A stretch of 37,568 nt of DNA from Elusimicrobiota bacterium. Its GTDB lineage: Bacteria > Elusimicrobiota > UBA5214 > JBBAAG01. The translations under genes and the position numbers were made by a program. A model generated the notes under the pieces. It saw nothing but the letters and a program-made list of their open reading frames with translations. It searched no databases and was not told the origin of the DNA. Positions within the stretch are counted from its first letter, which is position 1. Every line of letters starts with the position of its first letter. The stretch is from NCBI GenBank assembly GCA_041658405.1, contig JBBAAG010000024.1, positions 1 through 37,568 on the forward strand. Reading direction: 5' to 3'. Positions 1 to 8,399 of this stretch are shown here, one piece after another.

Positions 1-1
1 T

Positions 2-340
2 AATATAATTCTCTGCGGGGCAAGTATCGGTGCTAATATTTGTCTTAATACCGCGGCGGTGAATAAAAATATTGATGCATTAATCTTATTATCTCCGGGG
101 ATGGTTTATGCCGGGATTGAATGCTCTACCCCGGCTATGATATATGGAAAACGACAGGTATTCATTGGGGTATCACAGACGGATAATTACTCTTATGGCA
201 GTTCGAATGAAATAAAAAGTATTTTTGAGAATAACAGTAGCCGTGTAACTCTTGATGTTCAGCCTTCAGGCCATGGTGTGCAAATGTTTGAGCATACTGG
301 GTTTATGCTTAATATACTTAAATGGTTGGGAAAGTTGTAA
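2..340 (+). CDS. Alpha/beta hydrolase, C-terminal part (5' truncated)
   Basis: The reading frame is open from the window edge, so the true start is outside. The frame at 17-31 encodes a GASIG nucleophile elbow (Gly-x-Ser-x-Gly), the hallmark of serine alpha/beta hydrolases. It is followed by a hydrophobic strand (ALILLSPG), a further strand leading to an Asp (VSQTD) that could be the catalytic acid, and a late Gly-His-Gly at 269-277 that fits the catalytic His. The C-terminus ends in a short amphipathic helix, as usual in dienelactone-hydrolase- or acyl-esterase-like proteins. A GTG at 59 could be mistaken for a start, but it lies downstream of the nucleophile. The substrate cannot be told. 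Given the glycoside hydrolases downstream, a sugar esterase is possible. Ten bases separate its stop from the next ATG. Confidence 0.75.
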   Translation, partial: NIILCGASIGANICLNTAAVNKNIDALILLSPGMVYAGIECSTPAMIYGKRQVFIGVSQTDNYSYGSSNEIKSIFENNSSRVTLDVQPSGHGVQMFEHTGFMLNILKWLGKL

Positions 341-350
341 AAAACTGGTA

Positions 351-1454
351 ATGAAATACTTTGAACCTTGTAAAAAAGAATATAATTTTATGCGTCACCT
401 TGCGTTGTTGTATCAGGGGAATACCGGGATAGACTGGACCCCCGGCGAGTTTAAAATTCATCTTGTAAGGATGGATTCTGCCGATACTGAGGTGAGTTGG
501 TTGTATGATTCACTACTGTTTTTTCCGTTAAACAGCGGAAGGAAGAGAACACTTCTTGCTGATGTTAATGCAGGTACTACCCGCTGCGGGGAAGGCAACT
601 TCCATGCTGTACCCGTACCAAATCCTATGGAGAAAAGTGATTGGGAGGATATCATAGGTTTCTATTTTGATAAAGGACGGAATCTTGATAATCTAAATCA
701 TACTGCGGGTGTTCTAAAAAACAAAAAGTTGCCCGGTGCTATAAGAGAAAAGGTTAATGTAATTCTGACAATACCATATCCAAGTATTAAGCAGGAACGG
801 TTTGGGGATAATCTTGATTTTACTACAGTTAAACAGAATCTTGAACGCGCGACTGCACAGAGGATTGAAGCAGTACGCTGGTTTGTAAACGAGTGCGTAA
901 CCAGATGGAATGATAAAAAGTACGTAAACATTAATTTACTTGGATTCTACTGGCCGTTTGAGACGGTATTCCGTAGTTGGGATATCGACGATCATGTATT
1001 ATTGAAAACAGTTAAGCCTGTGATTAATTCCTCGGGGCATAAATTATTTTGGATACCGTACTTTTGTTCGTACAATGAACATGTCCTTGATGATTACGAG
1101 AACTACTATTTTGATTGCGCGTTTTACCAGCCGAACTTTTTGTTTTATAAACGCTATACCGGGATTGAGCACGCAGCAATGGCTGCAAAAAAAAGGCATG
1201 CCGGGATTGAGATAGAATACGCGTTGAGTGATCATGAATCCGTAGGGCGGGCGGAACTTCGGCGTATGAGGTTCCGGGAATATCTTAACTGTGGGGTTAA
1301 GTATGGGTATATGACAGAGTCCATTATCGCGTGGTATCTTAGTAGAGACGGGTTTATTAGAACAAGGGCTGCTGTTGCTGCGGAAGACCGTGCGGTGTAT
1401 GATGATATCTGTGATTTTGTGCAGGGGAAGTATGTTATTAAAAACAATGTTTAG
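351..1454 (+). CDS. DUF4855 domain protein
   Basis: A 367-residue protein resembling the DUF4855 family, recognised from the order of its blocks: an early WLYDSLLFF segment, a strand with VILTIPYP followed by RFGD, then a WFVNE helix, LLGFYW, FWIPYF, a FYQPNFLF segment and GIEIEY near the end. These fit a TIM-barrel-like fold with aromatic-rich strands. The biochemical function of the family is not established. No signal peptide is evident. ATG 351 follows the upstream stop by 10 bases with a weak ribosome site; ATG 390 (MRHLALLYQG) is a plausible alternative because the conserved domain begins near it. An earlier in-frame ATG at 252 overlaps the hydrolase and is unlikely. The neighbouring secreted glycosidases suggest a carbohydrate-related role, which is inference. 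Confidence 0.75.
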   Translation: MKYFEPCKKEYNFMRHLALLYQGNTGIDWTPGEFKIHLVRMDSADTEVSWLYDSLLFFPLNSGRKRTLLADVNAGTTRCGEGNFHAVPVPNPMEKSDWEDIIGFYFDKGRNLDNLNHTAGVLKNKKLPGAIREKVNVILTIPYPSIKQERFGDNLDFTTVKQNLERATAQRIEAVRWFVNECVTRWNDKKYVNINLLGFYWPFETVFRSWDIDDHVLLKTVKPVINSSGHKLFWIPYFCSYNEHVLDDYENYYFDCAFYQPNFLFYKRYTGIEHAAMAAKKRHAGIEIEYALSDHESVGRAELRRMRFREYLNCGVKYGYMTESIIAWYLSRDGFIRTRAAVAAEDRAVYDDICDFVQGKYVIKNNV

Positions 1455-1480
1455 ATTAAAAAGTGAGGAAGGCGGGAGGC

Positions 1481-3826
1481 GTGATTAGAAGTGTAATCAA
1501 AAAACTGGGAATTAGTATTATAACGGTAACTATCCTGGCAGTTGAGGTAGTAAACGCAGTGGTGCCGTTATGGCCGCATTATACCGGTGTGATAATACCA
1601 TGCCCGCAAAAGGTTAAGTATTTTGAAGAGTTTCACAGGATTGAGGATCTCGATAAATGCGTGATTATAGTTGGTACTGCTGCTGTGGTACAGGAAAAAG
1701 TTGCTGCGGAAGAGCTTGCACGTAGAATTGAGTTTCATACCGGAACCTTACTTAATATTATGGATGACAAAATTGATACTTCGGCATATAGTACAGTGAT
1801 AACAATCGGGACTCCGGGTAGTAATGCCGTGAATAAAAGGTTTAATAACAAAAAAAAGGTGGTTAAACCCGGGTATCCTGGTGAACAAGGGTATATACTT
1901 CGGTTTGTAGAAGAGTCCGGGAAAATGTTTGTTATCTGTACCGGATATGACGCGATGGGGAGTTATTACAGCATTCAGTCGTTAAAGCAGTTGTTATTGA
2001 TGTCCGACGGGAAACTGTCAGTCCGTAAGGTTGAGGTTGATGACTGGCCTGTGTATAAACACCGTGCAGTGGATGACTGGACATTAAGCTCTGAAAGTGT
2101 TGATTGGATGGGGCAGTACAAACTTAATGTTTTCTATAACTCATATGGCCCGCTTAACTGGCTTGAACCCGACGGTAAAATCAAGGAGTATGTTGCGTTA
2201 TCAGCAGGGAATATTAAGAAGAAGATGATTGTAGAACACGGGTTTATGTTGAATCCCTACAAAATGAAAGAAGGGGATACCCGCAAAATTGTTGTATCCA
2301 ATGACGGGGATATCGAAAAGTATGTCCAGTCATTAAAATCCGCGCTTGACCTTGGAGTTAAGTATGTGATGATCTGCGCGGATGATTGGGTTACATACAA
2401 AAATAAAGTTTTTATACTTGATAATCCGGGGGATATAAATAAATTTGGTACCCTGGGTAATGCACAGGCGGTATTGGTTAATGCTGTTTATGATAAACTT
2501 AAACCGTTATACCCAGTGATGGAACTTTCGTTTGTTAACGCTTATTACCAGCGTTATCAGGTTGATGGTTGGACGACTGACCGTAAAAGCGCGGTTGAGT
2601 ACCTTGATACTATCGGTAAAAAGGTTTATCCCCAGATACCTATCATCTGGACCGGATACACCGACCGTACACGTGACCTCACAAAAAAGGAGGTTGAGAT
2701 ATATTCGCGGTACGTAAAAAAACATAAGCTTTATCTCTGGGATAATACATTACCCCAGGGGTTTAAACCGTGGGTGACAAAGTTTTATCCGGGATTTGAG
2801 AAAGTAACAGCTTACCGTGGTGTAATGGTTAATGGTTTTGTTAATCGTTCAAATGACAGGATAGGATACCTAATGGCTGCGGATTATATGTGGAACCCTG
2901 CAAAGTATGAACCTGAGAAATCCTATAAGAACGCGATCTCAAGTTATCTTAACGAGGTGATGTATGAACCTATAACAAAGTTCAGGGATACTTATGAAAA
3001 ATATGGCGAGATAAAAAAACGTATGACAAGCGCGGATAAGGATGTTATCGTTGCATCAGCATTAGCGCGTGAGGAGATGCGGCAGGTTATCAATGAACTG
3101 TCATTCTGGATGAAGGAAATTTCTAGAAATATCAGCGGGACAGATATCGCGTATCAGGTTAAAATACGGTTTTATGAACCCGCGATGAAGTTCGGGCAGC
3201 TGTACCTTAACCGCAAAAGCGCGGTAGTAAAAAAATTGGGGAAAGAAGCATCCCCGCCGGTTATCGACGGTAGTATTGATGATATATGGAATAGCAGGTA
3301 TGCTTGTACGTTCACAAGTTTTTCCGTGGTAGGAAGTCCAGTAGGCGGTACGGCTCCTGTGCATAATACACTTGTGAAGTTGATGTATGACGATAAGTAT
3401 ATTTATATTATGTCTGTAACAGACGTTGAGCGGTATGAAGCTGAGAAGGATTATGTGGTACAGCGTGATAGTAGTGTATATCTTAATGATTCAATTGAAC
3501 TATTCATTGATCCGTTATATAACTTTACGTCGTATTACCAGTTGGTTTATAACTTTATGGGTGGGAAATATGATGCGCAGTCACCGCGTAGGATGTCATG
3601 GAACGCGAACTGGGATGTTAAGACATCAACCCAGTCTTCACAGTGGGTGGGGGAAGCGAGGATATTGATCACAGGCCTTGTGCGTGAGGGTATAAAGATC
3701 GGTGATGCGTGGGGATTGAATGTTTGCCGTAATGATACTATAAGTAAACAGTTTAGCAGTTGGTCACCGTTGGAACATAAGTTCCATGAACCTCTGTTGT
3801 TCGGGGAGATAAGGTTTGAGTATTAG
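1481..3826 (+). CDS. Secreted GH84-like beta-N-acetylglucosaminidase with CBM9-like domain
   Basis: A 781-residue exported protein. GTG 1481 is chosen because AGGAAGG at 1466-1472 sits 8 bases upstream; the GTG at 1463 lacks such a site. The N-terminus (MIRSVIKK, then a hydrophobic run ending VNA) is a signal peptide. Residues about 35-185 resemble the GH20b/GH84 N-terminal alpha/beta domain. The catalytic barrel follows, with an adjacent Asp pair (D301-D302 in ICADDW) in the place of the GH84 catalytic Asp pair that acts through substrate-assisted hydrolysis, and a WDN segment (LYLWDN) typical of GH84. Residues about 590-781 resemble a CBM9-like sugar-binding domain (VIDGSIDDIW, DDKYIYI, NDSIELFIDP). 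The probable role is removal of terminal N-acetylhexosamines from glycans outside the cytoplasm. The end overlaps the next start by 11 bases. Confidence 0.78.
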   Translation: MIRSVIKKLGISIITVTILAVEVVNAVVPLWPHYTGVIIPCPQKVKYFEEFHRIEDLDKCVIIVGTAAVVQEKVAAEELARRIEFHTGTLLNIMDDKIDTSAYSTVITIGTPGSNAVNKRFNNKKKVVKPGYPGEQGYILRFVEESGKMFVICTGYDAMGSYYSIQSLKQLLLMSDGKLSVRKVEVDDWPVYKHRAVDDWTLSSESVDWMGQYKLNVFYNSYGPLNWLEPDGKIKEYVALSAGNIKKKMIVEHGFMLNPYKMKEGDTRKIVVSNDGDIEKYVQSLKSALDLGVKYVMICADDWVTYKNKVFILDNPGDINKFGTLGNAQAVLVNAVYDKLKPLYPVMELSFVNAYYQRYQVDGWTTDRKSAVEYLDTIGKKVYPQIPIIWTGYTDRTRDLTKKEVEIYSRYVKKHKLYLWDNTLPQGFKPWVTKFYPGFEKVTAYRGVMVNGFVNRSNDRIGYLMAADYMWNPAKYEPEKSYKNAISSYLNEVMYEPITKFRDTYEKYGEIKKRMTSADKDVIVASALAREEMRQVINELSFWMKEISRNISGTDIAYQVKIRFYEPAMKFGQLYLNRKSAVVKKLGKEASPPVIDGSIDDIWNSRYACTFTSFSVVGSPVGGTAPVHNTLVKLMYDDKYIYIMSVTDVERYEAEKDYVVQRDSSVYLNDSIELFIDPLYNFTSYYQLVYNFMGGKYDAQSPRRMSWNANWDVKTSTQSSQWVGEARILITGLVREGIKIGDAWGLNVCRNDTISKQFSSWSPLEHKFHEPLLFGEIRFEY

Positions 3827-5210
3827 TAAAAAGATTGGCGGTAAACTGCCTGGCTGGCAGAAAAAAGTTTTTGCGTTGAACGGCGGGGTGTACCTCGTCG
3901 GCGGTGCTGTACGTGATAAAATTATTAATCCCAGGATGATGACTAAGGACAGTGATTATCTCGTAACAAATATTCCAATGAAAAAACTGGTTGCATTGTT
4001 GAAAGAATACGGGAGAGTTGAACTTGTAGGTAAGTCATTCGGGGTGATTAAATTTACTCAAAACGGTTTTGGGAGTAATACTGTAGATATTGCGTTACCC
4101 CGGGAAGAGTATTCCGTTGGGCTTGGGCACCGCGATTTTGTTGTTAAATACAGCCATGAGTTGCCGATAGAGGCTGACCTTACCCGCCGTGATTTCACGA
4201 TTAATGCTATGGCGTATAACCTGGAAACCGGAGAGTTGGTTGATCCGCTTAATGGAAGAGCAGATATTAAACGTAAACTTATCCGTATGATAACACCAAA
4301 AAGTTTTGTGGATGACCCGTTGCGCATGCTGCGTGCTGCGCAGTTCGCTGCGAGGTTTGGGTTTAAGATAGAAAAAAGTACATTATCTGCAATGCAGTTA
4401 CACTCAAAACTTGTGAAGACAGTCTCAAATGAGCGTGTACAGGAAGAAATTAATAAGTTATTACTGAAATCCGGGACGCCAAGTTATGGGTTTAAGTTAA
4501 TGCAGGATACAGGGTTATTGGAACACATTATCCCTGAACTTACTATCGGAAGCGGTGTTATACAGAATGAGTTCCATAAGTATGACGTGTTCCTGCATAA
4601 CCTGTACTCCTGTGATTACGCACCGCAGGATAATATTGTGGTACGCCTCACTGCGTTATTGCATGATATTGGAAAAGTTGGTGAGAAAAAAAAGGTTAAG
4701 GATAAAAAAACTGGGCATTACCGCGTTGTGTTTTATAATCATGAACAGTTAAGCGTAAAACAGGCGGAAGGTATACTTAACCGTTTAAGATATTCAAATG
4801 ATGTTATCCGTAAAGTAACGCATTTGATTAAGTATCATATGTTTGAGTATACAAACAACTGGACTTCTGCGGCGGTAAGGCGGTTTATCGCAAAGGTTGG
4901 GCTTGAAAATCTTGAGGATATGTTCGCGTTACGTATTGCTGACCGTCAAGCCAGCGGAACTAAGGGCGTGGATTATAAACTGCGTGAATTAAAGAAACGG
5001 ATCAGTCAGGAAGTTGAGAATAAGGTCGCGGTTACTGTGTCATCACTCGTGGTTGATGGTTATGATATAATGAAAACCATGGGGATACCCTCTAGCCCGA
5101 TAGTAGGTAAAGTTTTGGATTATTTACTGGAATGCGTGATGGATAATCCCGGGTGTAATAATAAGAAGGAATTGTTAAGATTAGCAAGGGAGTATAAAGT
5201 ACTAGAGTGA
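3816..5210 (+). CDS. cca: CCA tRNA nucleotidyltransferase (poly(A) polymerase/HD family)
   Basis: A 464-residue class II tRNA nucleotidyltransferase, which adds or repairs the 3' CCA of tRNAs. The head domain has GGAVRD (residues 29-34) and the metal-binding D45-x-D47 (KDSDYLV). RRDFTINAMAYN and a DDPLRMLRAAQFAARF block, the family's neck motif, follow. A C-terminal HD domain is visible (LLHDIGK, HD near residues 282-283). The start is TTG 3816, inside the end of the previous gene, with GGGGAG at about 3804-3809. That overlap predicts translational coupling to a glycosidase, an odd partner for a tRNA enzyme. The tRNA-Thr in this window has no encoded CCA, so such an enzyme is needed. CCA-adding cannot be separated from A-adding, CC-adding or poly(A) polymerase activity by eye. 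Confidence 0.88.
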   Translation: MSISKKIGGKLPGWQKKVFALNGGVYLVGGAVRDKIINPRMMTKDSDYLVTNIPMKKLVALLKEYGRVELVGKSFGVIKFTQNGFGSNTVDIALPREEYSVGLGHRDFVVKYSHELPIEADLTRRDFTINAMAYNLETGELVDPLNGRADIKRKLIRMITPKSFVDDPLRMLRAAQFAARFGFKIEKSTLSAMQLHSKLVKTVSNERVQEEINKLLLKSGTPSYGFKLMQDTGLLEHIIPELTIGSGVIQNEFHKYDVFLHNLYSCDYAPQDNIVVRLTALLHDIGKVGEKKKVKDKKTGHYRVVFYNHEQLSVKQAEGILNRLRYSNDVIRKVTHLIKYHMFEYTNNWTSAAVRRFIAKVGLENLEDMFALRIADRQASGTKGVDYKLRELKKRISQEVENKVAVTVSSLVVDGYDIMKTMGIPSSPIVGKVLDYLLECVMDNPGCNNKKELLRLAREYKVLE

Positions 5211-6064
5211 AAGTAAAAACTGATTGGCATATGCATTCCCGCCATTCTTCCTGCGGGAAGCATCCTGCTACAATTGCAGTGCTTGCAAAGGAAGTTACCG
5301 CCGCGGGGATCGAGGATTTTGGTGTTACCGACCATATGCACTGGCGGCATCATATTCCTATGATTGCAGCGTGTTATGCTGAATACGTAGCTACAAAAAA
5401 ACCTTTTTCCATGAGGTTTGGGTTGGAGATATCCGCGTTACGGAAGTTTGACCTTGAACAGTTTGAGAAACTAGGCTGGGTGCCGTCACAGGTTCTGACA
5501 AAACCCGCGGGAACTGCAAAAGGTGAGGAGTTGAGAATTTACTGGCCGGAGGAGTTTATTTCAACCCTGAAAATAGATTATTTAATAGGTTCCGCTCATT
5601 TCCCGATAGGTGCGCGGGAAGAGACGGATTCGCTTATCAACTGTTATCATAACCAACTTATATTTCTCGCAAGTCAGCCTAAAGTTAATATTATAGGGCA
5701 TCCCTGGTGCTGGAACTGGCCGTGGTTCAGGGATAAGGATACGTTGTTGTATCATGGCCAGCCATGGCTTGAAGATTTTGCTATCATACCCGTGAATAAA
5801 CACCTGGAGTTCGCGGGGGTATGCAAAAAAAATGGTAAGGCCATAGAAATTAATGCTAAGGATATAATCCTTAACCGCTGGTATCCCCCGCAATTCAGGG
5901 TTAAGTATATGGACTACCTTAAGTTACTGAAACAGGAGGGAGTTACGTTTTCGTTAGGGTCGGACTCTCACCAACCGGGGTATTCCGATGATTTACATAA
6001 GATAACCGATGTGTTTGATATATTAGGCCTTAAAGAAAATGATGTATGGATGCACAAAAGATAA
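5207..6064 (+). CDS. PHP-domain phosphoesterase, copy 1
   Basis: A 285-residue PHP-family metal-dependent phosphoesterase related to histidinol-phosphatase-like proteins. The metal ligands are visible in order: WHMHSRHS near the N-terminus, GVTDHMH, the Glu of FGLEIS, the His of GSAHFP, GHPW, and SDSH near the C-terminus. The start GTG 5207 overlaps the upstream TGA by 4 bases. The next gene is a diverged paralog of nearly equal length. Both carry SxCGKH directly after the HxH motif and a shared LRKFD segment, so they come from a duplication. The substrate is unknown. Position beside a transporter and glycosidases suggests a sugar phosphate or similar small phosphoester rather than histidine biosynthesis, since no other his gene is present; that is inference. 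Confidence 0.85.
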   Translation: MKVKTDWHMHSRHSSCGKHPATIAVLAKEVTAAGIEDFGVTDHMHWRHHIPMIAACYAEYVATKKPFSMRFGLEISALRKFDLEQFEKLGWVPSQVLTKPAGTAKGEELRIYWPEEFISTLKIDYLIGSAHFPIGAREETDSLINCYHNQLIFLASQPKVNIIGHPWCWNWPWFRDKDTLLYHGQPWLEDFAIIPVNKHLEFAGVCKKNGKAIEINAKDIILNRWYPPQFRVKYMDYLKLLKQEGVTFSLGSDSHQPGYSDDLHKITDVFDILGLKENDVWMHKR

Positions 6065-6094
6065 AAAATTTAGGTAAAAAGGAGTAAATGTAAT

Positions 6095-6949
6095 ATGAAA
6101 TTTGTTCATGACTGGCACATGCACACACGGCATTCTATGTGCGGGAAACATCGCGGGACTATGTCTGCGGTGTTTAACCAGGCAATGGATGCAGGGATTA
6201 GGGAACTCGGGATTACTGACCATTTAAATCATGAGTATTGTGTACCATTAATAAAAGCCTCACGCGCGGAATATGATGCTACACCGAAACCTGATGGATT
6301 AATAACACATTTTGCGGTGGAAGTACCCGTCCTGCGCAAGTTTGATGATATATGTTTTCAAAAACACGGGTGGGATAGCAAAACTTTTAGTATACAGGCG
6401 ACTACTGCTGAAGAAAATGAGTATATGTTCTACCTTACCCCGGAGTTTAAGGAAGAAATGGGGTTTGAGTATGTCATCGGCGGGGCGCATATGATACTTG
6501 GTACGCCGCTGGTACGCGAAGAAATGATTAAGTGCTACCACCGGCAGAACATGTTTTGCGCTAGGCATCCGTTAATTGATATCGTAGTGCATCCATGGTG
6601 GTGGAACGGCCCGTGGGCGGAAGAGGATAAAAATTATCGAACCTTACCGTGGTTTGATGATTTTAATGTTATCCCTAAATCTATGCATCAGGAATTCGCA
6701 CGGGCGTGTATCGAGAATAAGAAAGCTGTAGAGATTAACGCACAGGCAATGTTTGTTAACCATAGATACTCTGATAGTTTTAAGAAACAGTATATTGAAT
6801 ACTTACAGTTTATGAAAGAACAGGGTGTAACGTTTTCATTTGGGTCGGACTCTCATTTTGACGGGTATTCCGGGAACCTATGCAAAATTGAGGATATAGT
6901 TGAATCCCTGAAGATTGCACCGGATAAAATTTGGTATCTGAAAAAATAG
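6095..6949 (+). CDS. PHP-domain phosphoesterase, copy 2
   Basis: A 284-residue paralog of the preceding gene. It keeps all PHP metal-site motifs: WHMHTRHS, GITDHLNH, the Glu of FAVEVP, the His of GGAHM, VHPWWW and SDSH. ATG 6095 is preceded by AAAAAGGAG (about 6076-6084), a clear ribosome site; an ATG at 6088 is followed at once by a stop and is not a start. The gap to copy 1 is 30 bases. Divergence around the substrate side (for example MHWRHHIP versus LNHEYCVP) suggests different specificities, or a heterodimer. No signal peptide is present, so it acts in the cytoplasm. The next gene, a symporter, begins 17 bases after its stop. Confidence 0.85.
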   Translation: MKFVHDWHMHTRHSMCGKHRGTMSAVFNQAMDAGIRELGITDHLNHEYCVPLIKASRAEYDATPKPDGLITHFAVEVPVLRKFDDICFQKHGWDSKTFSIQATTAEENEYMFYLTPEFKEEMGFEYVIGGAHMILGTPLVREEMIKCYHRQNMFCARHPLIDIVVHPWWWNGPWAEEDKNYRTLPWFDDFNVIPKSMHQEFARACIENKKAVEINAQAMFVNHRYSDSFKKQYIEYLQFMKEQGVTFSFGSDSHFDGYSGNLCKIEDIVESLKIAPDKIWYLKK

Positions 6950-6966
6950 AGAAAGTGAGGTAAACA

Positions 6967-8397
6967 TTGTCTCTTCAACAAGTATGGATTATTGTTGGTG
7001 TTGTCTTTTACATGGCAATAATGCTGGGGATCGGGTTCTGGGCAAGCCGGAAAGTTAAAGATACAGCTGATTATATCATCGCTGGGCAAAGGTTATCCTG
7101 GGGGTTGTCAATCGGGACAATCTTTGCGACTTGGTTTGGTGCGGAAACTTGTATGGGTTCCGCTACCACAGCGTATAGCAAAGGTATCCTCGGTGTGATC
7201 GCTGACCCGTTTGGTGCGGGGTTATGCCTCATTATCTCAGGTGTTTTTTTTGCCGGGCATTTCTATAAACTTAAAATCAAGACAGTAATTGATTTTTTTG
7301 AATTACGGTTCAGTAAACGCGTTGGGATGCTGGTCTCTCTCTTCTATGTCCCGGTATATATTGGCTGGATTGGTGCGCAGATGCTTGCATTCGGGACTGT
7401 ACTTCACGCGTTGACCGGGTTGGGGATAGAACCTGCGATATTTATCAGTGCATTGGTAGTAATTATATACACATACTCCGGCGGGATGTGGGCTGATGCT
7501 GTAACGGATTTTGTGCAGATGGGGTTCATAATCGTATGTTTTGGGATAGTGGTTTATAATATATCTTCCACTAATGGCGGGTTAATTAATATTATTCAGC
7601 AGATACCGAAGGAAAAATTACACTTTTATCCTCATACTACTAGCGGCCTTGAGTGGATGAAGTATATTGAAGCTTGGATTATCGTTGGGTTTGGTTCGCT
7701 TGGCGGGCAGGATTTGGTGTCACGTATAATGTCCGCAAAAAATGTTACAGTTGCAAGGTGGAGTTCTGTCATTGCGGGGATTTTGTATTGGACTGTAGGA
7801 TTGTTGCCGGTAATGCTTGGGATTGTTGGGTTTATACTTCTTCCTAACTATACTGGTGAGTCTATACTCATAGATCTTAGCATACAATACTTGCCGTTAC
7901 CACTTGTGGCTTTAATGGTAGGAGGGTTGTTATCCGCTATTATGAGCAGTGTAGATACCGCGATGCTTGCTCCAGCGAGTATTATCGGGAATAATGTTGT
8001 GCCGTTCTTCGTGAAAGATGTTGATGATAAAACAAAACTTTTTTGGTGTAAAATTATGGTGCCTATACTCGGGATAGTATCCTTATTTATGGCGTTATAT
8101 TTCCAGAATATATACGAACTTTGCTTGGAATCATGGACGGTATTGCTCACGTCCTTTACCGCGCCGCTGGCGTTTGGCTTGTTCTGGAAACGTACAACCT
8201 CCGCGGGAGTTATCGCAGGTGCAGTGGGCGGATTTATCGCGTGGATTGCCGGAGGATTATTATTTCCGGCGGAATATCCCACAAAACTATTAGGGTTTGT
8301 TGTAAGCGTTACGCTTGTGTTTTTGATAAGTTTGATCACTAATGATAGGCAAGGGAATAGCCCCGAAGGTGTATCTGTTCCTGTGACGGAGGGTTGA
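6967..8397 (+). CDS. SSS-family sodium:solute symporter
   Basis: A 476-residue integral membrane protein with about 12-13 hydrophobic segments. The N-terminus reads FYMAIMLGIGFWASRKVKD, followed by DYIIAGQRLSWG, the usual opening of the SSS (SLC5-like) family. IMSSVDTAMLAPASI in the later half corresponds to the region that contributes the Na2 sodium site. It would use the sodium gradient to import a solute; sugar, sugar acid, amino acid or other cannot be decided from sequence alone. The start TTG 6967 is supported by GTGAGG at 6955-6960. It lies between cytoplasmic PHP phosphoesterases and a secreted glycosidase, which suits import of a breakdown product. Confidence 0.9.
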   Translation: MSLQQVWIIVGVVFYMAIMLGIGFWASRKVKDTADYIIAGQRLSWGLSIGTIFATWFGAETCMGSATTAYSKGILGVIADPFGAGLCLIISGVFFAGHFYKLKIKTVIDFFELRFSKRVGMLVSLFYVPVYIGWIGAQMLAFGTVLHALTGLGIEPAIFISALVVIIYTYSGGMWADAVTDFVQMGFIIVCFGIVVYNISSTNGGLINIIQQIPKEKLHFYPHTTSGLEWMKYIEAWIIVGFGSLGGQDLVSRIMSAKNVTVARWSSVIAGILYWTVGLLPVMLGIVGFILLPNYTGESILIDLSIQYLPLPLVALMVGGLLSAIMSSVDTAMLAPASIIGNNVVPFFVKDVDDKTKLFWCKIMVPILGIVSLFMALYFQNIYELCLESWTVLLTSFTAPLAFGLFWKRTTSAGVIAGAVGGFIAWIAGGLLFPAEYPTKLLGFVVSVTLVFLISLITNDRQGNSPEGVSVPVTEG

Positions 8398-8399
8398 AG

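Noticed and set aside
7848..8339. A 163-codon minus-strand open frame inside the symporter gene
   Set aside because: It is a reverse-complement shadow of membrane-protein codons with no independent support.
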